Source of the DNA: Stenotrophomonas maltophilia D457
GTDB lineage: Bacteria; Pseudomonadota; Gammaproteobacteria; Xanthomonadales; Xanthomonadaceae
DNA: 64,000 nt
Direction: 5' to 3'
Assembly (NCBI RefSeq): GCF_000284595.1
Contig: NC_017671.1
Span: 2,079,001 to 2,143,000, forward strand
Both the position numbers and the translations under genes were made by a program. The notes below the pieces were generated by a model that was not told the origin of the DNA, searched no databases, and saw nothing but the letters and a program-made list of their open reading frames with translations. This document shows, piece after piece, positions 56,821 to 64,000 of this stretch. Numbering within the stretch: position 1 is the first letter of the stretch; every line of letters begins with the position of its first letter.

Positions 56821-57873
56821 ATGGTACGGATGAAGTGGACGGGCAGGGCAATGCTGGCGGTCGCACTGGCCGCTGCGGTGGCACCGGCGCTGGCCTGCAC
56901 GCGCGCGGTGTACCTGGGTGACAACGGTGATGTGATCACCGCACGCTCGATGGACTGGAAGGTCGACGTGGCCACCAATCTCTACGTGCTACCGCGCGGC
57001 ATCGCGCGCACCGGCCAGGCCGGACCGAAGTCGCTGGCCTGGACAGCGCGCTATGGTTCGGTGGTGGCCACCGGCTACGACGTGTCGACCACCGATGGCA
57101 TGAACGAGAAGGGCCTGGTGGCCAACCTGCTGTGGCTGGTCGAATCGGAGTATCCGCAGCAGCGCGGCAACAAGCCGGGACTGGCGATTTCGCTGTGGGC
57201 GCAGTATGTGCTGGACAATTTCGCGACCGTGGACGAGGCGGTGGCGGCGCTGAAGCGTGAGCCGTACTCGATCGTCACCGACAAGGTGCCGGGCGAGGAC
57301 CGCCAGGCAACGCTGCATCTGTCGCTGTCCGACGCGAGCGGCGACAGTGCCATCGTCGAGTACATCGGGGGGCGCCAGGTGATCCACCATGACCGGCGCT
57401 ACCAGGTGATGACCAACTCGCCGATCTTCGAGCAGCAGCTGGCACTCAACAGCTACTGGCAGCAGATCGGTGGCACGGTGATGCTGCCAGGTACCAACCG
57501 CTCGTCCGACCGCTTCGCGCGTGCGTCGTTCTACATCAATGCCATTCCCAAGGCCGAGGACCCGGTGGAAGCGCTGGCCAGCGTGTTCAGCGTGATCCGC
57601 AATGCGTCGGTGCCGTATGGCATCACCACGCCGGGCGAGCCGAACATCTCATCGACGCGCTGGCGCACGGTGGCCGACCACAAGCGGCGGTTGTACTTCT
57701 TCGAATCGGCGCTGACCCCCAACACCTTCTGGATCGATCTGAACAAGGTCGATTTCGGCGGCCAGGTGCTCAAGCTCGACCTTGGCAAGGACCAGCGCAA
57801 CACGTTCGCCGGCGATGCATTGGGTCACTTCGTACCCAGTGCACCGTTCGCCTTCCTCGGCGTGGACGGCTAG
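56821..57873 (+). CDS. Periplasmic linear amide C-N hydrolase (choloylglycine hydrolase/penicillin V acylase family)
   Basis: A 350-residue Ntn-hydrolase. It has a signal peptide (AMLAVALAAAVAPALA) that ends directly before Cys (residue 26: ALA-CTRAVYLGDNGDVITARSMDW). Removal of the signal would expose that Cys as the N-terminal nucleophile of the mature enzyme, as in Gram-negative penicillin V acylases and bile salt hydrolase relatives. Other motifs are DVSTTDGMNEKGLVANLLWLVES (Asp and Asn regions), VMTNSPIFEQQLALNSYW (Asn near 183) and RFARASFYIN. Proposed substrates include acyl-homoserine lactones and penicillin V; this cannot be told apart from sequence. Its stop overlaps that of the convergent gene in CTAG. 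Confidence 0.88.
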   Translation: MVRMKWTGRAMLAVALAAAVAPALACTRAVYLGDNGDVITARSMDWKVDVATNLYVLPRGIARTGQAGPKSLAWTARYGSVVATGYDVSTTDGMNEKGLVANLLWLVESEYPQQRGNKPGLAISLWAQYVLDNFATVDEAVAALKREPYSIVTDKVPGEDRQATLHLSLSDASGDSAIVEYIGGRQVIHHDRRYQVMTNSPIFEQQLALNSYWQQIGGTVMLPGTNRSSDRFARASFYINAIPKAEDPVEALASVFSVIRNASVPYGITTPGEPNISSTRWRTVADHKRRLYFFESALTPNTFWIDLNKVDFGGQVLKLDLGKDQRNTFAGDALGHFVPSAPFAFLGVDG

Positions 57874-58685
57874 CGCGAGGCCTGGTCCGGCGCGTTCTTC
57901 GGATAGACCGCCAGCACGCTGCAGCCCGGGCGGGCGAAGCGCGGCGTGCTGGCGCGCATGTCGCCGGGGATTCCGGACGGCGTCTCCACGATGCGATCGC
58001 CCGGATTGCCACAGATCAAGCCGTTCTGGAAACCGGACTGGAATTCCACCGAGGTCGCCCCGGCCAGGATCGAGCAGCTGCCGGCCAGTTCGACGCGGTA
58101 GTAGCGATTGCCGCCATTGCGGCGCGGATTGGTCTCCACCACCACGCCTTGCGGATCCTCGTTCCAGCTGCGCACATGGCGGGTGGCGAAGCAGAACGCT
58201 GGCGAGGCCTGGAAGGTATGGCGCGGGCTGCTGCCGCCACGGCTGGGCTTGCCTGTGGCGGTCACGTTCACCGGCGGCAGGGTGGCCGCGTACAGGCGGC
58301 TGCTCTGGCGAGCGGTGCTGGCGAACTCCCGGTTGTCGATGGGGGTGACACTGCCGACGCCGCAGCGGCGGCCATCCACCATCACCTGTTCACTGGGGCG
58401 GCCGCAGGCCCAGCCCGAAGGCGCCTCCAGCCGCAGTGCGCTGGCTTCGTTGACACCCGGGCAGGCTGCGCTGAAGTCGATGCGGAAGGCCTGGCCCCTG
58501 CCATCACGGACCGCGATGGCGGTCGGTGTCTCCTGCTCGACCTGGCGTACGTCACGTGCGTCCAGGCAGTGCGGTGCAGGTGCGATGCGCTCGGCGGCCG
58601 ATGGCGCGGATGGCGCCTGGGCCAGGGCGGCCAGGGGTAAGGCGCTGGCCAGTGCCAGCGGAAGCAATCGGATCATGCTGTTCAT
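57870..58685 (-). CDS. Secreted protein with two related Cys-containing domains (DUF6491-like)
   Basis: A 271-residue protein. The signal peptide is IRLLPLALASALPLAALAQA (cleavage about residue 24). Two similar halves follow. The first has HCLDARDVRQVEQETPTAIAVRDGRGQAFRIDFSAACPG and WACGRPSEQVMVDGRRCGV. The second has FCFATRHVRSWNEDPQGVVVETNPRRNGGNRYYRVELAGSCSILAG and LICGNPGDRIVETP. Each half shows a C-x-R-V, RI/VDF-x-GC and CG-P-D-I pattern, so it looks like an internal domain duplication of the DUF6491 type. Function is unknown. The start is ATG 58685, with ATG 58676 as an alternative. Confidence 0.8.
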   Translation of the reverse strand: MNSMIRLLPLALASALPLAALAQAPSAPSAAERIAPAPHCLDARDVRQVEQETPTAIAVRDGRGQAFRIDFSAACPGVNEASALRLEAPSGWACGRPSEQVMVDGRRCGVGSVTPIDNREFASTARQSSRLYAATLPPVNVTATGKPSRGGSSPRHTFQASPAFCFATRHVRSWNEDPQGVVVETNPRRNGGNRYYRVELAGSCSILAGATSVEFQSGFQNGLICGNPGDRIVETPSGIPGDMRASTPRFARPGCSVLAVYPKNAPDQASR

Positions 58686-58779
58686 CCTGCCATCCCTGCG
58701 TCTGTAACTGGCTGGAACATAGCATGGCCGGTGCCGGGGCCGCGTTGCAGGGAAATGCCAGCACGCGCACACTCGTCAT

Positions 58780-59475
58780 ATGGGCGCGATCTTCCACCTG
58801 CGGCACTACGGCCAGGCCACCGGCCTGGACCGTCATGACTACGCGCAGTGGGTGCTGCCGCTGCAGGGCGAACTGCAGTTCGAGATGCAAGGCCGCGGTG
58901 GTCGCCTGGACCTGCTGCAGGGGGCCTTCGTCGCGGCTGGCGAAGCACACGACCAGATGGCCGATGGCCCGAATGCTTTCGTGATCGTCGACTGCCCCCC
59001 GGGTGTGCTCGATGACGGTACCCAGGAACACCTGTGCCGCCAGCGCTGGCTGCATCTGCCACTGGCGCTGCGACAGCGCCTGGCGCAGGTGTGTGAGGGC
59101 CAGGCACTGCCGGCCCTGTTGCCGCAGCTGCTCCAGGTGTTCGCACCGGCGGGCAGTGGTGCGCGCCTGCAGGGCCTGTGCGCGGCGGTGCAGGTTGATC
59201 CGGGCCAGGCGTGGCCGGTAGCACGCATGGCCGCCTTCGTCGGTGTCAGCGAAAGCCGGTTGCATGCGCTGTTCCAGCGCGAGTTCGGGCTGAGCCCGCA
59301 GGCCTGGCTCAGTGCAAGCCGGTTGCGTTGGGCCAAGCACCAACTGCGTACCAGTGCGGCGCCGATCAGCGATATCGCGCTGGCGGCAGGCTATTCCGAG
59401 CAGAGTGCACTGACCCGTGCGCTGCGTCGTGAGTGCGGGCAGACGCCGGCCGCCTGGCGCAGGGGCGCCATCTGA
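58780..59475 (+). CDS. AraC-family transcriptional regulator
   Basis: A 231-residue AraC protein. The N-terminal cupin is about residues 5-85 (YGQATGLDRHDYAQWVLPLQGELQFEMQGRGGRLDLLQGAFVAAGEAHDQ). The C-terminal helix-turn-helix pair is about 140-225 (VARMAAFVGVSESRLHALFQREFGLSPQAWLSASRLRWAKHQL, ISDIALAAGYSEQSALTRALRR). It is followed by SMAG repeats and then the EamA transporter gene, which is a plausible target. The ATG at 58780 is taken as start. Confidence 0.88.
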   Translation: MGAIFHLRHYGQATGLDRHDYAQWVLPLQGELQFEMQGRGGRLDLLQGAFVAAGEAHDQMADGPNAFVIVDCPPGVLDDGTQEHLCRQRWLHLPLALRQRLAQVCEGQALPALLPQLLQVFAPAGSGARLQGLCAAVQVDPGQAWPVARMAAFVGVSESRLHALFQREFGLSPQAWLSASRLRWAKHQLRTSAAPISDIALAAGYSEQSALTRALRRECGQTPAAWRRGAI

Positions 59476-59478
59476 CCT

Positions 59479-59553
59479 GTAGAGCCGAGCCCACGCTCGG
59501 CTGCCCTTATCTGCACAGCGGCCAATCGCAGCCGAGCATTGGCTCGGCTCTAC
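59479..59553. repeat. Inverted pair of SMAG-type REP elements
   Basis: GTAGAGCCGAGCCCACGCTC and the rest of its stem (59479-59503) face GCAGCCGAGCATTGGCTCGG and TCTAC (59528-59553). Together they form a bipartite unit 3 bases after the AraC stop. They probably mark its transcript end. Confidence 0.85.
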
Positions 59554-59642
59554 AGAGATGACAAGGCAATAGCCTCGGTCAAGAGCGCCCGCTGGCCAGC
59601 GCTTACACTGCGCGGCCCGTTCTCTTCCCCCGAAGAACCCGA

Positions 59643-60593
59643 ATGCGCAACAACCCGATGGCCCTGGGCATCGCCAATGGCGTTGCCGCTGGCGCGCTGT
59701 GGGGCGTGGTCTTTCTCGCCCCCGCCGTGCTGCAGTCGTTCAATGCCCTGCAACTGTCCGCCGGTCGCTACCTGGTCTATGGCCTGATTGCCATCGCTCT
59801 GCTGCTGCCGCGCTGGAAGCGGCTGGCACCGCGGCTGGGCCGCGCCGAATGGTTCGGGCTGCTGTGGCTGAGCCTGGCCGGCAACCTGGTGTACTTCCTG
59901 CTGCTGGCCACGGCGGTGCAGTGGGCCGGTGGCGCGGCGGCGTCATTGATTGTCGGCCTGATTCCGGTGGTGGTCACTGTGGTTGGCGTGCGCGAGCAGG
60001 GCGCGGTGCCGTTGAAGCAGCTGCTGCCGGCGCTGGGCCTGTGCGTGCTCGGCGTGGCGCTGGTGGGCTGGGAAGCATTGATGTCCGAATACCTCGCAAC
60101 ACCGTGGCGGCAGCGCCTGATCGGCCTGCTCTGTGCGTTCGGCGCGCTGTTCTCGTGGGCGCTGTACTCGATCGGCAACAGTCGTTGGCTGGCACGCCGG
60201 CCGGACCTGTCAAGCCACGACTGGTCGTTGCTGACCGGCGTCACCACTGGCGGCCTGGCCCTGCTGCTGGTGCCGATGGCCTTCATCGGCCACAGCGGTA
60301 CCCACACCGCGGCGCAATGGAGTGGCTTCTGGGCGATCAGCGCCGGCGTGGCAGTGGTGGCCTCGATCCTCGGCAACGCGTTCTGGAACCGTGCCAGCCG
60401 CCTGCTGCCATTGACCCTGACCGGGCAGATGATCGTGTTCGAGACGCTGTTCGCGCTGGCGTATGCCTTCGCCTGGCAGCAGCGCTGGCCCTCGCTGCTG
60501 GAGGCGCTGGCGATCGTGTTCCTGGTGGCCGGCGTGATGCTGTGCGCGCATGCCCATCGCTCGCCACGGGCGATCGCCGAACATGCAGGCTGA
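59643..60593 (+). CDS. EamA/DMT-superfamily transporter
   Basis: A 316-residue transporter with ten predicted helices and two EamA repeats (ALGIANGVAAGALWGVVFLAPAVL, LVYFLLLATAVQWAGGAAASLIVGLIPVVVTVVG; then LIGLLCAFGALFSWALYSIGNSRWLAR, ISAGVAVVASILGNAFWNRASRLLPLTLTGQMIVFETLFALAYAF). The LLPLTLTGQMIVFETLFALAYA block is typical of amino-acid or metabolite exporters of this group. The start is ATG 59643. It is a possible target of the upstream AraC regulator. Confidence 0.88.
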   Translation: MRNNPMALGIANGVAAGALWGVVFLAPAVLQSFNALQLSAGRYLVYGLIAIALLLPRWKRLAPRLGRAEWFGLLWLSLAGNLVYFLLLATAVQWAGGAAASLIVGLIPVVVTVVGVREQGAVPLKQLLPALGLCVLGVALVGWEALMSEYLATPWRQRLIGLLCAFGALFSWALYSIGNSRWLARRPDLSSHDWSLLTGVTTGGLALLLVPMAFIGHSGTHTAAQWSGFWAISAGVAVVASILGNAFWNRASRLLPLTLTGQMIVFETLFALAYAFAWQQRWPSLLEALAIVFLVAGVMLCAHAHRSPRAIAEHAG

Positions 60594-60694
60594 ATGCGGG
60601 CGTCAAGCGTGCTGATGCCGGCTTGGTCTCAGATGCAACCAAATGCCGGCACGTTGGCCGATGATCGCCGCATTGATTTTTTGCGTCGCAGCAC

Positions 60695-60731
60695 TTGACA
60701 GCGGACCGGCGCACAGTGTTTTCTGTGCGTC
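60695..60731 (+). promoter_or_regulatory. Probable promoter of the thr operon
   Basis: TTGACA at 60695-60700 is a perfect -35. The best -10 at 17 bases (60718-60723, GTTTTC) is weak. Transcription would start near 60730, almost at the leader ATG (60732). Confidence 0.5.
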
Positions 60732-60866
60732 ATGGTCCTTGATGCCGCCCACGCCAGCCTGTTCGCCCCCGCCATTGCGGGCCGTCCGACTGCGCCGGTC
60801 GCCACCACCACCATTACCACCACCACCGTCACCACTGCCCTGGTGCGGCCCGTCGTCTTCGTGTAA
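60732..60866 (+). CDS. thrL: thr operon leader peptide
   Basis: A 44-codon reading frame immediately upstream of thrA, too short for a normal gene call. It begins MVLDAAHASLFAPAIAGRPT and contains the run TTTITTTTVTT (codons 25-35: nine Thr plus one Ile and one Val), then ends ALVRPVVFV. Clustered Thr and Ile codons are the hallmark of threonine attenuation leaders, as in the E. coli thrL peptide. A ribosome stalling here when charged tRNA-Thr or tRNA-Ile is scarce would change folding of the RNA at 60881-60934. Confidence 0.88.
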   Translation: MVLDAAHASLFAPAIAGRPTAPVATTTITTTTVTTALVRPVVFV

Positions 60867-60880
60867 CTCCCGAAAACCAC

Positions 60881-60934
60881 GGCCCCGCACCATCCAGGTG
60901 GCGGGGAAACTCGACACCTGCATGCGACGGGGCC
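60881..60934 (+). promoter_or_regulatory. Candidate transcription attenuator of the thr operon
   Basis: GGCCCCGCACC (60881-60891) can pair either with GGTGGCGGGG (60897-60906), making a short terminator-like stem, or with CGGGGCC (60928-60934), making a competing longer-range stem. The mutually exclusive pairing sits between thrL and thrA. There is no U-tract after the first stem, so the exact termination mechanism is unclear. Confidence 0.55.
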
Positions 60935-60950
60935 TCCTACCGAGGTCTGC

Positions 60951-63455
60951 ATGTCTTCCCACGCCCCCGCCCATCCCGTTGCCCCGGCCGATCTGGCTGC
61001 ACCGTCCACTGTCGTGCACAAGTTCGGCGGCACCTCGGTGGCCGATGCCGAACGCTATCGCCATGTTGCCGGCCTGCTGCTGGCCCGTCCTGAGTCGCTG
61101 CAGGTCACTGTCGTCTCGGCGATGAAGGGGGTCACCGACGCGCTGATCGATCTGGCGCAGCTGGCGGCAAAGGGTGACCAGGGTTGGCGCGAGGCCTGGC
61201 ATGCCCTGCGCGCGCGCCACCGTGGCGCCGCCGTGGCGCTGCTGGGCGAGCAGGTCGGCGAGACGGTCGAATGGATCGACGCCCGCTTCGATCAGCTGGC
61301 CGAAGTGCTGGCAGCGCTGGCGGTGATCGGCGAGCTGCCGCGCGAGGTGCTGGACCGCGTGCAGGGCCTGGGCGAAGTGTTCTCCGCGCAGCTGCTTGGC
61401 ACCCACCTGCGTGCCTTGGGCGAAGACTGTGCGGTGCTCGATGCGCGCGATGTGCTGGTGGTCGGGCATGGCGAGCTGGGCGTCGATGTCGACTGGGAAG
61501 CCAGCGCCGACCGCCTCGCGCAATGGCGCCTTCAACATCCTCAACCGCGCCTGGTCGCCACCGGTTTCGTCGCGCGTGACCGTGATGACCGCATCACCAC
61601 CCTGGGCCGCAACGGCAGTGACTACTCCGGCGCGATCTTCGCCGCGCTGTTCAATGCCGATGAACTGCACATCTGGACCGACGTCGACGGCGTGCTGTCA
61701 GCCGACCCGCGGCTGGTACCCGAAGCCGTGCAGCTCGAATCGCTCAGCTACGACGAGGCCTGCGAACTGGCCTACTTCGGCGCCAAAGTGGTGCACCCGC
61801 AGACGATGTCGCCGGCGATCCGCCTGGGCCTGCCGATCTTCATCCGCAATACGTTCCAACCGGCGCATCCGGGTACGCGCATCAGTGCCGAGCGCTCGCC
61901 GCGTGGGCCGGTAAAGGGCCTGACCCTGAGCCCGGGCCTGGCCCTGTTGAACCTGGAAGGCACCGGCCTGATCGGCGTGCCAGGCACTGCAGAGCGCGTA
62001 TTCGCTGCCCTGCGCCAGGCGCAGGTGTCGGTGGTGATGATCTCGCAGGGTTCGTCGGAACATTCGATCTGCTGCGTGGTGCGCGCCGCCGAAGCTGCAC
62101 GTGGCCGCGAGGCGCTGCTGCATGCGTTTGCGCATGAGCTGTCGGTGGGCCAGGTGCAGCGCGTGCAGGTCAGCGAGGGCGTCAGCGTTCTGGCGGCGGT
62201 GGGCGACGGCATGGCCGGTCAACCCGGCGTGGCGGCACGCCTGTTCGAGGCGCTGGGCCGCGCACAGGTGAACATCCTGGCAATCGCGCAGGGCTCGTCC
62301 GAGCGCAACATTTCGGTGGCGGTGGACAGTGCTGATGCCACCCGCGCCCTGCGCGCCGCGCATGCCGGCTTCTGGCTGTCGCCGCAGACCTTCGCGGTGG
62401 GTGTGATCGGGCCTGGCAACGTCGGTGCCGCGCTGCTGGACCAGCTGCTGGCCGCGCGCCCGCAGTTGCTGGCCAAGGCCAATGTCGACCTGCGCCTGCG
62501 CGCACTGGCCTCGCGTTCGCGCATGCGGCTGGATGCGGATGGGCTGCATGCCGACTGGCGCGAAGCCCTTCAGCAGGCGGGTGAGCCCAGCGATCTGGAT
62601 CGCTTCACCGAACACCTGCTGGCCGCGCACCTGCCGCATGCGGTGGTGATCGACTGCAGTGGCAGTGCCGAGGTGGCCGAGCGCTATGAGGGCTGGCTGG
62701 CAGCCGGCATCCACGTGGTCACACCGAACAAACAGGCCGGCGCCGGGCCGCTGCCGCGCTACCAGCGCATCCGCGCCGCGGCGGCGGCCAGTGGTGCGCG
62801 TTTCCGCTACGAGGCCACGGTGGGCGCGGGCCTGCCGGTGATCACCACGCTGCGTGACCTGGTCGATACCGGTGACGAGGTACTGGCCATCGAAGGCATC
62901 TTCTCCGGCACGCTGGCCTGGCTGTTCAACCGCTTCGATGGCAGCCAGCCGTTCTCGCAGCTGGTCGCGCAGGCGCGGTCGATGGGCTACACCGAGCCGG
63001 ACCCGCGTGACGATCTTTCGGGCGTGGACGTGGCGCGCAAGCTGGTGATCCTGGCCCGCGAAGCCGGCCACGCGCTCAGTCTTGAGCAGGTGGAAGTGGA
63101 AAGCCTGGTGCCGGCGCTGCTGCGCGAGGGCAGCGTGGATGACTTCATGGCGCGGCTGGGCGAGTCCGACGCCAGCCTGCTGCAACGCCTGCAGGATGCG
63201 CGGGCGCGTGGCGCGGTGCTGCGCTATGTGGCACGGCTGGGTGCCGACGGCGCCTCGGTGGGGCTGCAGGAACTGCCGGCCGATCATGCCTTCGCCAACC
63301 TGCGGCTGACCGACAACGTGGTGCAGTTCCGCACCCGTCGCTACTGCGACAACCCGTTGGTGGTGCAGGGGCCGGGTGCGGGTCCGGAGGTGACGGCAGC
63401 GGGTGTGTTCGCGGACCTGCTGCGGGTCGCCGCCGGTGAAGGAGCGCGGCTGTGA
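60951..63455 (+). CDS. thrA: Bifunctional aspartokinase I/homoserine dehydrogenase I
   Basis: An 834-residue fused enzyme. The aspartokinase domain is about residues 20-290 ([46 protein letters not shown]). Two ACT regulatory domains follow, about 320-470 ([39 protein letters not shown]; then [14 protein letters not shown]). Homoserine dehydrogenase is about 480-834 (NAD loop [56 protein letters not shown]). It catalyses the first and third steps from aspartate to threonine. GAGG precedes the ATG at 60951. It follows the thrL leader and overlaps thrB (GTGA). Confidence 0.96.
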   Translation: MSSHAPAHPVAPADLAAPSTVVHKFGGTSVADAERYRHVAGLLLARPESLQVTVVSAMKGVTDALIDLAQLAAKGDQGWREAWHALRARHRGAAVALLGEQVGETVEWIDARFDQLAEVLAALAVIGELPREVLDRVQGLGEVFSAQLLGTHLRALGEDCAVLDARDVLVVGHGELGVDVDWEASADRLAQWRLQHPQPRLVATGFVARDRDDRITTLGRNGSDYSGAIFAALFNADELHIWTDVDGVLSADPRLVPEAVQLESLSYDEACELAYFGAKVVHPQTMSPAIRLGLPIFIRNTFQPAHPGTRISAERSPRGPVKGLTLSPGLALLNLEGTGLIGVPGTAERVFAALRQAQVSVVMISQGSSEHSICCVVRAAEAARGREALLHAFAHELSVGQVQRVQVSEGVSVLAAVGDGMAGQPGVAARLFEALGRAQVNILAIAQGSSERNISVAVDSADATRALRAAHAGFWLSPQTFAVGVIGPGNVGAALLDQLLAARPQLLAKANVDLRLRALASRSRMRLDADGLHADWREALQQAGEPSDLDRFTEHLLAAHLPHAVVIDCSGSAEVAERYEGWLAAGIHVVTPNKQAGAGPLPRYQRIRAAAAASGARFRYEATVGAGLPVITTLRDLVDTGDEVLAIEGIFSGTLAWLFNRFDGSQPFSQLVAQARSMGYTEPDPRDDLSGVDVARKLVILAREAGHALSLEQVEVESLVPALLREGSVDDFMARLGESDASLLQRLQDARARGAVLRYVARLGADGASVGLQELPADHAFANLRLTDNVVQFRTRRYCDNPLVVQGPGAGPEVTAAGVFADLLRVAAGEGARL

Positions 63456-64000
63456 TCGCACGTGCGTTCGCGCCTGCCTCGGTGGCCAACGTGGCAGTGG
63501 GCTTCGACATTCTCGGCCATGCCATTGCCGGTATCGGCGATACCGTGAGCGTGCGCCGCATCGACGAGCCGGTGGTGCGGATCGATGCGATCCGTGGCAG
63601 TGCCGTCGCGCTGCCACTGGACGCCGCCGGCAACACCGCCGGGGCTGCGCTGATGTCGCTGCGCGAAGGCCTGGGCCTGGATTTCGGCTTCGCGGTCGAG
63701 ATCGACAAGGGCATCCCGTTCGGTTCCGGCATGGGCGGTTCGGCAGCGTCGAGTGTCGCGGCGCTGGTCGCCGCCAATGCGCTGCTGCAGGCCCCGTTGC
63801 CGCGCGAAGCGCTGTACCCCTACGCGCTGGACGGTGAGGCGGTGGCCAGTGGTGGCCGTCACGGTGACAACGTCGGCCCGCTGCTGCTGGGTGGCCTGGC
63901 GCTGTGCACGGCCGATCGCCTGTTGCCGGTCCCGGTGCCTGCCAGCTGGCACAGCCTGCTGGTGCATCCGCACGCGGTGCTGGAAACGCGCCGTGCCCGC
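63452..64000 (+). CDS. thrB: Homoserine kinase (N-terminal 183 codons, continues past the edge)
   Basis: A GHMP-family kinase that runs off the right edge with no stop; the 183 codons to base 64000 are open. It starts at GTG 63452 overlapping the thrA stop (GTGA). Motifs are [22 protein letters not shown] at the N-terminus, [30 protein letters not shown] (the GHMP ATP loop, about residues 77-106), and [15 protein letters not shown]. It phosphorylates homoserine for threonine synthesis. The order thrL-thrA-thrB is that of the E. coli operon. Confidence 0.93.
   Translation, partial: MIARAFAPASVANVAVGFDILGHAIAGIGDTVSVRRIDEPVVRIDAIRGSAVALPLDAAGNTAGAALMSLREGLGLDFGFAVEIDKGIPFGSGMGGSAASSVAALVAANALLQAPLPREALYPYALDGEAVASGGRHGDNVGPLLLGGLALCTADRLLPVPVPASWHSLLVHPHAVLETRRAR

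Overview
The window is a high-GC, gene-dense chromosomal segment from a gammaproteobacterium of the Xanthomonadaceae, almost certainly Stenotrophomonas of the S. maltophilia complex. The evidence is an APH(3')-II aminoglycoside phosphotransferase of the aph(3')-IIc type beside an APH(9)-type kinase, many GTAG-headed palindromic REP elements (the SMAG type of this genus), the murB-pyrD neighbourhood, and an oleate hydratase. The identification is from recognition of protein and repeat families, not from a database search.

Layout. 1-2.1 kb: start of an alpha/beta hydrolase after a small helix-turn-helix protein, then an SRPBCC-ArsR-SRPBCC operon. 2.1-4.5 kb: a MarR repressor divergent from a TetX-like flavin monooxygenase with a double operator, then a GNAT enzyme. 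4.6-9.6 kb: oleate hydratase, an SDR with a divergent AraC regulator, and a TetR/membrane-protein pair that share a repeated operator. 9.6-11.7 kb: CheW, BLUF photoreceptor, GlxA-type regulator. 12.1-22.8 kb: TonB receptor followed by eight genes (FMN reductase, DUF3088 CxxS protein, two luciferase-like monooxygenases, M20 deacylase, GNAT, fused amino-acid ABC permease/ATPase, binding protein). Together they look like an import and N-acetylate/oxidise/deacetylate salvage route for S-substituted cysteines. 22.8-36.3 kb: a large secreted glycosidase-like protein, an MBL-fold lipid hydrolase with a TetR regulator, a degenerate GGDEF-EAL protein, an SDR lacking the catalytic Tyr, an ArsR-rhodanese fusion, and two antibiotic kinases.

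36.4-43.1 kb: a minus-strand run with DMT exporter, murB, pyrD, methyltransferase, small membrane protein, an SDR and an ALDH7-type dehydrogenase. 43.3-45.1 kb: tRNA-Arg(CCU) followed by a 1.7-kb, lower-GC insertion bounded by an 18-bp direct repeat of the tRNA 3' end. It encodes two unrecognised envelope-type proteins and no integrase. 45.5-49.2 kb: GNATs, AraC, and a PAS kinase with its receiver. 49.3-55.5 kb: a tightly overlapping hybrid kinase-CheR-CheB-receiver/kinase operon followed by a second BLUF protein. 55.5-56.8 kb: a BigR-like two-cysteine ArsR repressor divergent from a YeeE/YedE pair. 56.8-60.6 kb: periplasmic Ntn hydrolase, duplicated-domain secreted protein, AraC, EamA. 60.7-64 kb: thr leader peptide, attenuator region, thrA and the start of thrB.

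Recurring themes are small regulator/enzyme pairs with readable palindromic operators, sulfur metabolism (cysteine-salvage cluster, BigR module, ArsR-rhodanese), and two blue-light sensors next to chemotaxis-type signalling genes. No rRNA, CRISPR array, transposase or integrase was seen. Operator, promoter and terminator calls come from reading palindromes and consensus elements by eye.
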